DNA of 64,000 nt from Paraburkholderia rhizosphaerae (GTDB lineage: Bacteria > Pseudomonadota > Gammaproteobacteria > Burkholderiales > Burkholderiaceae), in the NCBI RefSeq assembly GCF_004366595.1, contig NZ_SORE01000001.1, forward strand, positions 124,001-188,000, given 5' to 3'. Of the stretch, positions 8,090 to 19,446 are shown in pieces (the first letter of the stretch is position 1; every line of letters starts with the position of its first letter). The notes under the pieces were generated by a model. It saw only the letters and a list, made by a program, of their open reading frames with translations. It had not been told where the DNA came from and searched no databases. A program made the position numbers and the translations under genes.

Positions 8090-9049
8090 ATGCCGAGTGT
8101 CGCGATTGCGATCTTTCCGGGCGTACAGGCACTCGACGTCGCCGGGCCTGTCGATGTGTTCGCGGAAGCGAACCGGTTCGTCGAAACGGCCCAGCACTAT
8201 CAGGTGATGCTGGTCGCCGCGGATGCCAGCGCGATGCGCGCATCGAACGGCATGTCGCTGAGCGCCGACACCACGTTCGACGAAGCGCAGCGACACTTCG
8301 ATCTCGCTTTGGTCGCGGGCGGTCCTGCATTGCCCGAGCATGTGCCCGATGAACGGCTGCTTGACTGGCTGCGCTGCGTGTCGGAACGCTGCGACCGTTT
8401 CGGCTCGATCTGCACCGGCGCGTTCGCGCTTGGCCACGCGGGCCTGCTCGACGAACGCAACGTGACCACGCACTGGCAGCATGCCGCGCAACTCGCGGCG
8501 CAGTTCCCGCGCGCGCATGTCGACTTCGATCGCATCTACCTGCGCGACGAACGTCTGGTGACGTCGGCGGGCGTCACGGCGGGGATCGATCTGTCGCTCG
8601 CGCTGGTTGCGGAAGATCACGGCCCGCAAGTCGCGCTAGCAGTAGCGAAACGGCTCGTCGTGTTTTCGCAGCGCCAGGGCGGGCAGTCGCAATTCAGTCC
8701 GTATCTGACCGCGCCGGCCGACGAGACTTCGCCGGTCGCGAAGGTGCAAGCGCATGTGATGGCGCACATCCGCGAGAGCTTCACCGTGAAGCAGCTTGCG
8801 GATGTCGCGGGGATGAGCGCGCGCAACTTTGCACGTGTGTTCGTTCAGGAGGCGGATGTCACGCCGCATGAGTTCATCGAGCGCGCGCGGATGGACGCCG
8901 CGCGCAAGCTGCTCGAAAGCACCAGCCAGGCGTTGAAGACGATCGCCTATGACTGCGGGTTCGGCACCGCCGACCGGATGCGGATCGTCTTTACGAAGCG
9001 CATCGGCGCGACGCCCAAGCAGTATCGCGAACGCTTTCAGAATATGTAG
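8090..9049 (+). CDS. GlxA-family regulator (DJ-1/PfpI domain plus AraC HTH)
   Basis: The 319-residue protein joins an N-terminal DJ-1/PfpI amidotransferase-like domain (residues about 1-185; nucleophile-elbow cysteine in GSICTGAF) to a C-terminal AraC double HTH (about 225-315, ending CGFGTADRMRIVFTKRIG). GlxA-type proteins are transcription factors that sense small metabolites; the DJ-1 part is normally a sensor. The ATG at 8090 follows gaggag at a good distance. It precedes the SDR gene by 114 bp on the same strand, so it may regulate that gene. The effector is unknown. Confidence 0.88.
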   Translation: MPSVAIAIFPGVQALDVAGPVDVFAEANRFVETAQHYQVMLVAADASAMRASNGMSLSADTTFDEAQRHFDLALVAGGPALPEHVPDERLLDWLRCVSERCDRFGSICTGAFALGHAGLLDERNVTTHWQHAAQLAAQFPRAHVDFDRIYLRDERLVTSAGVTAGIDLSLALVAEDHGPQVALAVAKRLVVFSQRQGGQSQFSPYLTAPADETSPVAKVQAHVMAHIRESFTVKQLADVAGMSARNFARVFVQEADVTPHEFIERARMDAARKLLESTSQALKTIAYDCGFGTADRMRIVFTKRIGATPKQYRERFQNM

Positions 9050-9163
9050 CGTGTCGAGTGCACTGCGCGCGTGGAGGAATCGACGGGTATTCCGCGGTGC
9101 AATGCTCAAACCGGCGTGAGAAAATCATATGAAACGACGTCACCTCTCACAGGAATGCACACC

Positions 9164-9922
9164 ATGCCTGATTCCAATGCTTTCCCTTCCATTCGCGCGA
9201 TCGTCACCGGACATACCCGCGGTCTCGGCGAAGCACTGGCCGAAGCGCTGCTCGCGCGCGGCATCGCGGTGCTCGGCTTATCGCGCACAAAACATCCGAC
9301 GCTCGCAGCACGCGATCGCGGTACGTTCGAGCAGGTCGAACTCGACCTTTCGAACGTCGAGCGCATCGGTCAGTGGCTTGCGGGTCATCCTCTGCAACGG
9401 TTCATCGGCGATGCGCAATGCGTGCTGCTGTTCAACAACGCGGGCACCGTGCAGCCGATCGGTCCGTTTGATGCGCAGGAGCCAACGGCCGTCGCTCAAT
9501 CGGTGATCCTGAATGTCGCTGCGCCATTGATGCTATCGAGCGCTTTTGCCACAGCAAGCGTGGGCGCAGCGGATCGTCGCATCGTCCATATCTCGAGCGG
9601 TGCGGGTCGCAATCCGTATGCTGGATGGGCCGTGTATTGCGCCACCAAGGCCGCACTCGACCACCATGCACGTTCGGTCGCGCTCGATGCGAATCGCGCA
9701 CTGCGCATCTGCAGCATTGCACCCGGTACGCTGGACACCGACATGCAGGCCGAACTTCGCGAAACCAGCGTCGATCGCTTCCCGATGCGCGAACGGTTTG
9801 CAGATTACAAGCGCACCGGCAAGCTGACGAACCCGCGCGATGCAGCGGTAAAAATGATCGATCACGTACTGAGCGACGCGTTCGGCGCTGCGCCGATTGC
9901 GGACCTTAGAGAGTTGCCGTAA
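9164..9922 (+). CDS. SDR-family NAD(P)-dependent oxidoreductase
   Basis: The 252-residue classical-type SDR has a variant cofactor motif TGHTRGLG near the N-terminus (TGxxxGxG), NNAGTV, the catalytic Ser in HISSGAGRNPYAGW, and YCATK with the Tyr/Lys pair. The ATG at 9164 follows aggaatgcacacc and suits the fold better than longer openings of the frame. The layout resembles sepiapterin-reductase-like or YueD/benzil-reductase-like SDRs, so a carbonyl reductase role is reasonable but unproven. The neighbouring GlxA gene is a possible regulator. Confidence 0.85.
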   Translation: MPDSNAFPSIRAIVTGHTRGLGEALAEALLARGIAVLGLSRTKHPTLAARDRGTFEQVELDLSNVERIGQWLAGHPLQRFIGDAQCVLLFNNAGTVQPIGPFDAQEPTAVAQSVILNVAAPLMLSSAFATASVGAADRRIVHISSGAGRNPYAGWAVYCATKAALDHHARSVALDANRALRICSIAPGTLDTDMQAELRETSVDRFPMRERFADYKRTGKLTNPRDAAVKMIDHVLSDAFGAAPIADLRELP

Positions 9923-10216
9923 GGTCCTGTTCCCTCCTGTGCGCGTTCGGCGCTTCAAACGGCGGACGCGCCCGCCTGATAATCGCGCACTTATTCGTAT
10001 TCGACGCTCTTTTCCCGCAGCGCCAAGGAATTTTCGTACCCGCGGCATTTTTTTTCGACGAACCAATTCCTTTTTTTTTGAAGTCCACCGTTGTAGCGTG
10101 TCAAGGCCTGATCAGACGAAAGATTTGTCGAGGCTTGGTCGCCGCCAGACTGCGCTCCACCACACCGGTGTTCGCAGGGCGGCAGCAATGCGTTCTCACA
10201 ACGGAAGGACCGGGCA

Positions 10217-11392
10217 ATGGAACTCGTGCGGGAAAAGCGGTATGAAGTACTGGATGGGCTGCGAGGTGTCGCCGCGATCGGCGTGATGCTGATGCACTAC
10301 TCGGAGAACACTGGGCACAGGCTTTTCACGCACGCGGACATCGCAGTCGATCTGTTTTTCATTCTCAGCGGCTTCGTGCTGATGCATTCGTACCGGAGCA
10401 AGCTGCTGCTGGGCCTTAGCGCTCGCGAGTACGTCAAAAAACGCATCATCAGGCTGTATCCGATGTTCGCCATTTCGATGGCGATCGGCATTCCCGCGCT
10501 CATCGCTGCTGCGTTGATCGGGCTCGCTAACTATCCGCTGCGCTCGATCATCGTCGCATCGCTGGACAATCTGCTCTTCCTGCCTTATCTCGGCGACCAC
10601 GGCGTCGCCAACATGGTCAGCACCGCTGCGCACTTGCCGGTCGAAAAATATACGGTTGGCGAAATTTTCCCCGCAAACCCATCGGCATGGTCGCTGTTCT
10701 TCGAAATGGTTGCGAGCATCGCGCTACTGGTGCTGATCCGCCTGCAACGGCGCGATCTGATCAAGCTGATCATCGTCAGCGCGATCTTGCTGTTCGGCAC
10801 CGGGGTGCTGTTGGGCGTCGAGAATAAGAACGCGATACCGGTATTTTTTGGCGCCGGCTGGGGAACGCGTAATTTTTTCGCCGGCTTTATTCGCGTTGCT
10901 TACGGATTTTCGATGGGCGTGCTGATCTATTCGCTGCATGAAACCCAAACACCGCTCAAATTCGGCAAAGTGCTGTCGGTGATCGTTCGCAGCGATATTG
11001 CGCTTTACCTGCTGTTTGCGATTGCAATTGCCTTTCCATTCGGCATCAAAGGCCTGTATCCGATGGCGGTGATTTTTTTCGTTGCGCCGCTGATGGTCTA
11101 CTGCGGTGCGAATCTCCAGCCGACCGGACGTGTCGGCGCACGGCTCGCGCATTTTCTGGGCTGGCTGTCGTATCCGATCTACTGTCTGCACTCTCCGATC
11201 GGCCGGCTGGTCTTTATGTATTTCCCCGGCAGCGAGCATCGGCCGGGCCAGGCGATCGCGTTGTCGGTCGCGCTGACGATCGCGATCTCGGTCATTGCCA
11301 CCCGGCTGCTCGAGGAACCGGTGCGCGCGTATCTGACGAGGAAGTTTTCGTCGAGAAAGCGCGCGGGCCTGAAAGCGGAGCCGGTTGTTTGA
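10217..11392 (+). CDS. Acyltransferase 3 (OafA/YrhL) family membrane protein
   Basis: The 391-residue integral membrane protein of about ten helices opens with YEVLDGLRGVAAIGVMLMHY. That stretch contains the LRGxAAxxVxxxH motif with the conserved His of acyltransferase-3 enzymes. FFILSGFVL and the RIIRLYP motif follow. Family members transfer acetyl, succinyl or other acyl groups to sugars of O-antigen, exopolysaccharide or secondary metabolites at the inner membrane. No glycosyltransferase or polymer cluster is adjacent, so the acceptor is unknown. The upstream 294 bp (9923-10216) hold AT-rich stretches and T-runs near 10050-10080, unlike the surrounding DNA, and no gene. Confidence 0.88.
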   Translation: MELVREKRYEVLDGLRGVAAIGVMLMHYSENTGHRLFTHADIAVDLFFILSGFVLMHSYRSKLLLGLSAREYVKKRIIRLYPMFAISMAIGIPALIAAALIGLANYPLRSIIVASLDNLLFLPYLGDHGVANMVSTAAHLPVEKYTVGEIFPANPSAWSLFFEMVASIALLVLIRLQRRDLIKLIIVSAILLFGTGVLLGVENKNAIPVFFGAGWGTRNFFAGFIRVAYGFSMGVLIYSLHETQTPLKFGKVLSVIVRSDIALYLLFAIAIAFPFGIKGLYPMAVIFFVAPLMVYCGANLQPTGRVGARLAHFLGWLSYPIYCLHSPIGRLVFMYFPGSEHRPGQAIALSVALTIAISVIATRLLEEPVRAYLTRKFSSRKRAGLKAEPVV

Positions 11393-11510
11393 CCGACGTG
11401 AAACCGCGCCAGTCCCGAAAACCCTCACCTTTGTAGCATGCGTCGCCCCGCTGCGGTCGCGTGATTTCACTGAACACCGCGCAAAAAGCGCTAGTTTCGC
11501 GAGTTCGAAA

Positions 11511-11536
11511 CAAAAAGCGAGTGCCGTGGCACTCGC
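11511..11536 (-). terminator. Rho-independent terminator of the arabinose transport operon
   Basis: Arms gcgagtgcc (11517-11525) and ggcactcgc (11528-11536) are exact complements. Read on the minus strand, the hairpin is followed by TTTTTG. It lies about 70 bases beyond the permease stop at 11603 and is a textbook intrinsic terminator for the minus-strand operon. Confidence 0.8.
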
Positions 11537-11602
11537 TCCCGAAAACACTCACCGCAGTCCCCCGCTCCGCGCGGCAGCACGCAGATTCAATCGCTTAATG
11601 CA

Positions 11603-12613
11603 TCACACCTTGCGGCGGCTACGACGGAACTGGTCGAACAGCACCGCCAGCAACAGAATGCCACCACGAATCAGATACTGATAAAACGTCGGCACGTTCA
11701 ACAGGCTCATCGCGTCCTGCACCGAGCCCATGATCAGCACGCCGACCAGCACACCGGAGATCGTCGCGACACCGCCGGTCAGCGATACGCCGCCCAACAC
11801 GCACGCCGAAATCACGCCGAGTTCGAGGCCCACCGACGTCTTCGGGTCGCCGAGGCTCATCCGCGATGCCAGCATCACGCCGGCGAAACCGGTCACGAGA
11901 CCTTGCAGCACGAACACGGTGATCTTGATCCGCGTAACCGGCAATCCCGCCAGCAGCGCCGCTTCGCCATTACCGCCGACCGCCAGCACGTTCTTGCCGA
12001 ACACCGTCTTGCGCAGCAGGAAGCCGAACAGGATGAAGCCGACGATGTTGCTCCAGATCGGAAACGAAATGCCGAGGAACGAGCCGCCACCGAGATCGAA
12101 GAAGCGCTCCTCGGAAATCATCACTGCGTCGCCGTTCGACGTGATGTACGCAAGACCGCGCACGACTTCCATCATCGCGAGCGTAACGATCAGCGAGTTG
12201 ATCTTGTAGCGTGCCACCAGCACGCCGTTCACGAGACCGACCGCACCACCCGCCAGCACCCCGCCGGCAACGCCGAGCATCACGCTATGCGTGGCGGTAA
12301 TGATCGTTGACGCGGCCACGCCCGAAAACGCGACGATTGACGCGACCGACAGGTCGACTTCGCCGAGCGCCAGCACGAACATCATCGTGACCGAGATCGA
12401 GCCGATCAATGTGACGGACAGCAACAGGCCCTGCATGTTGCGGCTCGTCAGGAAGTCCGGCACGGTCAGCGACAGCACCGCGAACAGGATGATGAACACC
12501 ATCACGATGCCGGACTTGTTGATCAGATCCCATGTGCGTGCGGCATGCGACGCCGCGGCAGGCTGCGCCGCACGGGTGGCTTGGGTGGTCGGAGTTTGCA
12601 TGGTCATCTTCAT
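11603..12613 (-). CDS. araH: L-arabinose ABC transporter permease
   Basis: The 336-residue sugar ABC permease is of the RbsC/AraH/XylH type, with eight or more helices from about residue 30 and the EVDLSVASIVAFSGVAAS and GGVSLTGG signatures. It forms the membrane channel for the periplasmic-binding-protein-dependent importer encoded by the two upstream genes. It is the last gene of the operon, 42 bp after the ATPase. Three ATGs (12613, 12607, 12601) lie in frame at the start and the exact one is undecided. The arabinose assignment rests on the adjacent arabinose-pathway enzymes. Confidence 0.88.
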   Translation of the reverse strand: MKMTMQTPTTQATRAAQPAAASHAARTWDLINKSGIVMVFIILFAVLSLTVPDFLTSRNMQGLLLSVTLIGSISVTMMFVLALGEVDLSVASIVAFSGVAASTIITATHSVMLGVAGGVLAGGAVGLVNGVLVARYKINSLIVTLAMMEVVRGLAYITSNGDAVMISEERFFDLGGGSFLGISFPIWSNIVGFILFGFLLRKTVFGKNVLAVGGNGEAALLAGLPVTRIKITVFVLQGLVTGFAGVMLASRMSLGDPKTSVGLELGVISACVLGGVSLTGGVATISGVLVGVLIMGSVQDAMSLLNVPTFYQYLIRGGILLLAVLFDQFRRSRRKV

Positions 12614-12655
12614 CCAGTGGCGCGCGCTGACCCGCGCGCATTTGCTGTCAGCGGC

Positions 12656-14197
12656 TCAATGCGGCAGAGCCAGTTTGATCAATTGGTCAGGAGTGGCCTG
12701 CGCCTTCGGCAAATCGCCGACAATGCGCCCTTCTTTCATTACCAGTATGCGATCGGCAATGCCGATCACTTCGGCGAGATCGCTCGATACGACGATCACC
12801 GTGCGCCCCGCTTCCGCGAGTTCGTACAGCAGGTCGTAGATTTCCGAGCGCGCGCCGACGTCGATACCGCGCGTCGGCTCGTCAAGCAGGAATATGTCGA
12901 TGCGCTCGGCCAGCCAGCGCGACAGAATCACCTTCTGCTGATTGCCGCCCGACAACGTGCCGATCGCCGTTTCGGTGTTACGCGTCTTGATCGACAGCTT
13001 GTCGATGTATTCGCGCGCGAGATCGCGCTCGCGCCGCGCGTTCAACAGGAAGCGCGCCGCGCTGAAATGACGCCGCGCGCTGATATTCAGATTGTCGGCA
13101 ACCGATGCGATCGCAACGATCCCTTCCTGCTTGCGATCTTCCGGGCACAGCGCGATGCCTGCACGTACCGCGTCGCGTGGCGTCGAGAACGCGACACGCT
13201 TGCCGTTCAGTTCGAGATGGCCTTCGGTCGGCTGCACCGCGCCGTAGATCAGCTTCATCAACTCGGAGCGCCCTGCGCCGACCAAGCCGAAGAAACCGAC
13301 AATCTCGCCCTTCTTCGCGGCAAACGACACCGGCTCCGACAGCCCCGGACCCAGCAGCCCTTTCACTTCGAGCTGCACATTGCCGGCCTCGCGCGGCCGA
13401 TAGCCATACACATCCCGAATCGACCGGCCGACCATGCAACTGATCAGCCGGTCGCGATCGAGGTCCGCAACCGATTCGAAGGTTTCGATGCGACGCCCGT
13501 CACGGAACACCGTCACGCGGTCGCACAGTTCGTAGACTTCATCCATCCGATGCGTCACATAGATCACCGCGCGGCCCTGCGCGCGCAACGCATTGATGAT
13601 TCGAAACAGGTTTTCCGTTTCGCGCGCCGACAGCGAACTGGTCGGCTCGTCGAACGCGATCACGCGTGCGTCGCGCATCAGCGCCTTGCCGATTTCGATC
13701 ATCTGCCGCTGCCCGATCGACAGGCGCTTCACCTGCGTGTTCGGGTCGATCGATTCGCCGAGCCGCTCGAGCTCATCGATCGCGCGCTTCACGAGCGTCT
13801 TTTCGTCGAGCACGCCGAAGCGATTCGGCAACTGCCCGAGCATCAGGTTTTCCGCAACCGTCAGTTCCGGTACGAGATGCAACTCCTGGTAAATGATCGC
13901 GATGCCGGCCTCGATCGCCGCCTTGGTCGTCGTGAATTTGTGCTCGACGCCCGCGAGGCGCAGGGCGCCCGACGCGGGCTGATTCACGCCCGACAGCACC
14001 TTCAGAAGGGTCGATTTGCCCGCGCCGTTCTCGCCCATCAGGCCGTGCACTTCACCGCCGCGCACTTCGAACGACACGTTGTCGAGCGCGAGCACACCCG
14101 GAAAGCTGACGGAAATTCCGTCGAGCTCCAGGTACTTGCCGCCCTCGGCGCGCTGCCGCGTATGCGGCGCGGCGCCCGTTTCAGCATTGGCCATCAT
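12656..14197 (-). CDS. araG: L-arabinose ABC transporter ATP-binding protein
   Basis: The 513-residue protein has two ABC domains in tandem, as in AraG/RbsA/MglA. The first carries Walker [10 protein letters not shown], signature [12 protein letters not shown] and Walker [14 protein letters not shown]. The second has the degenerate P-loop GLVGAGRSE, signature LSGGNQQKV and Walker [16 protein letters not shown]. It drives sugar import at the cytoplasmic face. It lies between the binding-protein and permease genes on the same strand. Confidence 0.92.
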   Translation of the reverse strand: MMANAETGAAPHTRQRAEGGKYLELDGISVSFPGVLALDNVSFEVRGGEVHGLMGENGAGKSTLLKVLSGVNQPASGALRLAGVEHKFTTTKAAIEAGIAIIYQELHLVPELTVAENLMLGQLPNRFGVLDEKTLVKRAIDELERLGESIDPNTQVKRLSIGQRQMIEIGKALMRDARVIAFDEPTSSLSARETENLFRIINALRAQGRAVIYVTHRMDEVYELCDRVTVFRDGRRIETFESVADLDRDRLISCMVGRSIRDVYGYRPREAGNVQLEVKGLLGPGLSEPVSFAAKKGEIVGFFGLVGAGRSELMKLIYGAVQPTEGHLELNGKRVAFSTPRDAVRAGIALCPEDRKQEGIVAIASVADNLNISARRHFSAARFLLNARRERDLAREYIDKLSIKTRNTETAIGTLSGGNQQKVILSRWLAERIDIFLLDEPTRGIDVGARSEIYDLLYELAEAGRTVIVVSSDLAEVIGIADRILVMKEGRIVGDLPKAQATPDQLIKLALPH

Positions 14198-14280
14198 CGT
14201 GCATGTTTCCGTTGTTGCATCCCGCAGTCCTGCGCATTACGTGAGGCCGGGCCCAACGGGCCGGCCTCGCCCGGTTTCAG

Positions 14281-15285
14281 TTAAATACCGAGTTCCGTAC
14301 GCACGTCCTTCCAGTTGTCACGCGTCATCAGCTTGCCGGTGGTCTGCGTGTCAGCCGGCGGTTGCTTGCCGGTCTTGATCCAGTCGACCAGGTTCTGCGT
14401 GCTTTGCTTGCCGTGGTTCGTCGAGCTCACTGCGATCGTGCCGTAGAAGCCCGTCGGTTCCTTCTTCTGGAACTCGGCGAATGCTTCGCCCGCGCCGTTG
14501 ATGCCAACACCGATCACGTCGGAACCCGGAATATGCAGCTGCTCGGTGGCGCGCACGCCGCCCAGCACCGACTCTTCGTTCAGCGCGAAGATCACCCACT
14601 TCTTGATGTTCGGGTGCTTCGACAGAACCGGCGATGCTGCGTTGAAGCCGCCTTCGTCATCCGTGCTCTTTTGCGGCGCGTCGAAGATGTTGTCCTTCTT
14701 GAAGCCGTTGGCGAGCAGCGTTTCGGTTGCGCCGTCGGTGCGCAGCTTCGCGGTCGGCAGCTCATAGTCGGTGATGCGGATCGCGCCGACTTCTTCCGGC
14801 TTCCAGCCGCGCTTCTTCATTTCGTCGGTGATTGCCTGGCCCACCTGGTTGCCGATCTTGAACGCGGACATGCCCAGGTGCGGCACGCCGGCGAGCGGCT
14901 TGCCGGTCGAGTCGACGAGCTGGTCGTCAACCGTCACGAACTTCATGTTGTAGCGCTTTGCACGTGCCTGAATAGCCGGTCCGAGACGCACGTCCGGCGG
15001 GCAGATCACGAAGCCCTGCGCGCCTTGCGCGCCGAGGTTGTCGATCGCGGCGAGCACCTTCTCGCCGTCCGGCGTGCCGATGTTGACTACCGAGAAGCCT
15101 TCCTTCTGGCCCAGCGCGGTCGCCGCTTTCTGTTCGTTGATGAACCATGCCTGCTCCGGCATCTTCACGAGCACGCCAACTTTCAGCGGTGCGTCGGCAT
15201 GCGCGGACAACGGCAGTGCGAACGGTGCCGCGCAAACAGCGGCGACCAGCGCGGACAGCGTCAGGCGGCGAATCGGGTTGGTCAT
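14281..15285 (-). CDS. araF: L-arabinose ABC transporter substrate-binding protein
   Basis: The 334-residue periplasmic sugar-binding protein has a Sec signal peptide (LSALVAAVCAAPFALPLSAHA, cleaved near residue 31; the mature protein starts DAPLKVGVLVKMPEQAWF). The body matches type I periplasmic-binding proteins of the arabinose type, including TDYELPTAKLRTDG and the C-terminal GVGINGAGEAFAEFQK. Length and sequence fit AraF. An AAGGAGA ribosome site precedes the ATG at 15285. The 134 bp before it may hold its own promoter, although it could also be co-transcribed with the two enzymes upstream. Confidence 0.92.
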   Translation of the reverse strand: MTNPIRRLTLSALVAAVCAAPFALPLSAHADAPLKVGVLVKMPEQAWFINEQKAATALGQKEGFSVVNIGTPDGEKVLAAIDNLGAQGAQGFVICPPDVRLGPAIQARAKRYNMKFVTVDDQLVDSTGKPLAGVPHLGMSAFKIGNQVGQAITDEMKKRGWKPEEVGAIRITDYELPTAKLRTDGATETLLANGFKKDNIFDAPQKSTDDEGGFNAASPVLSKHPNIKKWVIFALNEESVLGGVRATEQLHIPGSDVIGVGINGAGEAFAEFQKKEPTGFYGTIAVSSTNHGKQSTQNLVDWIKTGKQPPADTQTTGKLMTRDNWKDVRTELGI

Positions 15286-15419
15286 GCTTGTCTCCTTCGT
15301 TAAGTCGTTACGACCTGTAGGTGCGGGTTGATTACTCTGATTGCGGTCTACGCACGCACGTTGATGCCCCTCGGTGCGCGCAGCGCCGCGTTCTCTCTCG
15401 TTACGTGGTTTTTTCCTGC

Positions 15420-17286
<1,867 letters not shown>

Positions 17287-17597
17287 TATTTGAGACTCCT
17301 GTTGTTCTGCCGTGCGCGAGGTGGGCGCTATTCTGAATTAGCCAAACTATATGCGCGAGTGATCCGTCTAGTGATTAGTGTTTTCCCCCATTCTCGATAC
17401 GTAAAAAGTCATTCTATTTGATAGCGAGTGCGAGTAAATTCTCGATATGTGGCACGTAATAGTGGTGACATCTCTATGCACGTGCCAGAATTCGCCCGCC
17501 GCCGCCATAGTGAAAAGTCTGGCTACAGTCACGCTTGGCTTCGTCGGCTCGCATCGAATATAGTATTACTATATCGCCCAAATTCGAATGGAACACC
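17287..17597. promoter_or_regulatory. Divergent arabinose promoter region with FadR-type operator
   Basis: This gene-free region separates the two divergent arabinose units. At 17558-17574 there is a 17-bp palindrome, ATATAGTattACTATAT, 24 bases before the dehydratase ATG. Its core TAGTATTACTA fits the FadR-subfamily GntR consensus TNGTNNNACNA exactly. A second pair, ttctcgatacgt near 17391 and ttctcgatatgt near 17439, forms direct repeats. The GntR gene at 19447 is the likely binder of the palindrome. Confidence 0.7.
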
Positions 17598-19340
17598 ATG
17601 ACTGATCAACCCCGCAAGCTCCGCTCGGCCCAGTGGTTCGGCACGGCCGACAAGAACGGCTTCATGTATCGCAGCTGGATGAAAAACCAGGGCATCCCGG
17701 ACCACGAATTCGAAGGCAAGCCGATCATCGGCATCTGCAATACGTTCTCCGAACTCACGCCGTGTAACGCACACTTCCGCAAGCTCGCCGAGCACGTGAA
17801 GCGCGGCGTGTACGAAGCGGGCGGCTTCCCGGTCGAATTCCCGGTGTTCTCGAATGGCGAGTCGAACTTGCGGCCCACCGCGATGTTCACGCGCAACCTC
17901 GCGAGCATGGACGTCGAAGAGTCGATCCGCGGCAATCCGATCGACGCGGTCGTGCTGCTCGCCGGCTGCGACAAGACCACGCCCGCGCTGCTGATGGGCG
18001 CGGCGAGCTGCGACGTGCCGGCCATTCTGGTGACCGGCGGCCCGATGCTCAATGGCAAGCATCATGGCCGCGACATCGGTTCGGGCACCGTCGTGTGGCA
18101 ACTGTCCGAGCAGGTGAAGGCCGGCAAGATTTCGATTCATGAGTTCATGTCCGCCGAAGCGGGCATGTCGCGTTCGGCCGGCACCTGCAACACGATGGGC
18201 ACCGCGTCGACGATGGCGTGCATGGCCGAAGCGCTCGGCGTGACGCTGCCGCATAACGCGGCGATCCCCGCGGTCGACGCACGGCGTTATGTGCTCGCGC
18301 ATCTGTCCGGCATGCGTATCGTCGAGATGGCGCTGCAAGACTTGCGGCTGTCGAAGCTGCTCACGCGCGAAGCCTTCGAGAACGCGATCCGCGCGAATGC
18401 GGCGATCGGCGGCTCGACCAACGCGGCCATTCACCTGAAGGCGATTGCCGGGCGCATCGGCGTCGATCTCGCGCTCGACGACTGGACGCGCATCGGCCGT
18501 GGCACGCCGACAATCGTCGACCTGCAGCCGTCGGGCCGCTTCCTGATGGAAGAGTTCTATTACGCGGGCGGTCTGCCCGCGGTGCTGCGCCGTCTCGGCG
18601 AAGCCGGTCTGCTGCCGCATCCGGACGCGCTGACGGCCAACGGCCGCACGCTGTGGGAGAACGTCAAGGAAGCGCCGAACTACAACGACGAAGTGATCCG
18701 TCCGCTCGACAAGCCGCTGGTTTCCGATGGCGGCCTGTGCGTGCTGCGCGGCAACCTCGCGCCGAATGGCGCGGTGCTCAAGCCGTCGGCGGCCACCCCC
18801 GCGCTGCTCAAGCATCGCGGCCGCGCGGTGGTGTTCGAGAACTTCGACGACTACAAAAAGCGCATCGCCGATCCAGATCTCGATGTCACCGCGGACTCGG
18901 TGCTCGTGATGAAGAACTGTGGCCCGAAGGGCTACCCGGGCATGGCTGAAGTCGGCAATATGGGCCTGCCGCCGAAGCTGCTCGCGCAGGGCGTGACCGA
19001 CATGGTGCGGGTATCCGACGCGCGGATGAGCGGCACCGCATACGGCACCGTGGTGCTGCACGTCGCGCCGGAAGCGCGCGCGGGCGGTCCGCTGGCTGTG
19101 GTCCGTAACGGCGACTGGATCGAGCTCGATTGCGAAGCAGGCCGGCTGCACGTCGATATCGATGACAAGGAAATGGTGGCGCGCCTCGCTGAATGGAAGG
19201 AAACACAGACGCGCAATCCGAAGGATGCGAGCGGCTATCGCAACCTGTATGTCGAGCACGTGATGCAAGCCGATGAGGGCTGCGACTTCGATTTCCTGGT
19301 TGGCTGCCGCGGCGCGGAAGTTCCGTCGCATTCGCACTAG
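17598..19340 (+). CDS. L-arabonate dehydratase (IlvD/Edd family)
   Basis: The 580-residue IlvD/Edd dehydratase has the [Fe-S] cysteines in the LLAGCDKTTPALLMGAASC-type segment (pattern GCDKTTPA) and in SRSAGTCNTMGTASTM. NAAIGGSTNAAIH follows, and near the C-terminus DARMSGTAYG. It dehydrates L-arabonate to L-2-keto-3-deoxyarabonate. The start at 17598 (MTDQPRKLRSAQWFG) matches the usual N-terminus; upstream codons look untranslated. It is divergent from the gene for the next enzyme and faces the FadR-type regulator gene. Confidence 0.92.
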   Translation: MTDQPRKLRSAQWFGTADKNGFMYRSWMKNQGIPDHEFEGKPIIGICNTFSELTPCNAHFRKLAEHVKRGVYEAGGFPVEFPVFSNGESNLRPTAMFTRNLASMDVEESIRGNPIDAVVLLAGCDKTTPALLMGAASCDVPAILVTGGPMLNGKHHGRDIGSGTVVWQLSEQVKAGKISIHEFMSAEAGMSRSAGTCNTMGTASTMACMAEALGVTLPHNAAIPAVDARRYVLAHLSGMRIVEMALQDLRLSKLLTREAFENAIRANAAIGGSTNAAIHLKAIAGRIGVDLALDDWTRIGRGTPTIVDLQPSGRFLMEEFYYAGGLPAVLRRLGEAGLLPHPDALTANGRTLWENVKEAPNYNDEVIRPLDKPLVSDGGLCVLRGNLAPNGAVLKPSAATPALLKHRGRAVVFENFDDYKKRIADPDLDVTADSVLVMKNCGPKGYPGMAEVGNMGLPPKLLAQGVTDMVRVSDARMSGTAYGTVVLHVAPEARAGGPLAVVRNGDWIELDCEAGRLHVDIDDKEMVARLAEWKETQTRNPKDASGYRNLYVEHVMQADEGCDFDFLVGCRGAEVPSHSH

Positions 19341-19349
19341 GCACGTAAC

Positions 19350-19415
19350 AGGGCCGTCAGGCCCTTTGTGGCTTCATCACTTTCTGCATGAAGCCGGCGC
19401 GATGGTTGCGCCGGC
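19350..19415. terminator. Three hairpins between convergent genes
   Basis: Stem-loops at 19350-19365 (agggcc/ggccct), 19370-19395 (ggcttcat/atgaagcc) and 19393-19415 (gccggcgc/gcgccggc) fill the gap between the stop of the arabonate dehydratase and the stop of the convergent GntR gene. The T-runs are short, so this is a likely but not classical bidirectional terminator. Confidence 0.55.
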
Positions 19416-19446
19416 AAGCACCTGCCCACCAGCGCGCGCTCGCGAC

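Noticed and set aside
10040..10085. Runs of T near 10050-10080 as an intrinsic terminator or insertion scar
   Set aside because: No GC-rich stem precedes the T-runs and no target-site duplication or inverted ends were found.
12545..14284. Long plus-strand open frame antisense to araG
   Set aside because: High GC makes long antisense frames common. The translation is rich in Arg and His with no recognisable motif, while araG on the minus strand has two full ABC domains.
17529..19337. About 600-codon minus-strand frame antisense to the L-arabonate dehydratase
   Set aside because: It mirrors the codon bias of the real gene, and shows no domain, signal peptide or ribosome site.
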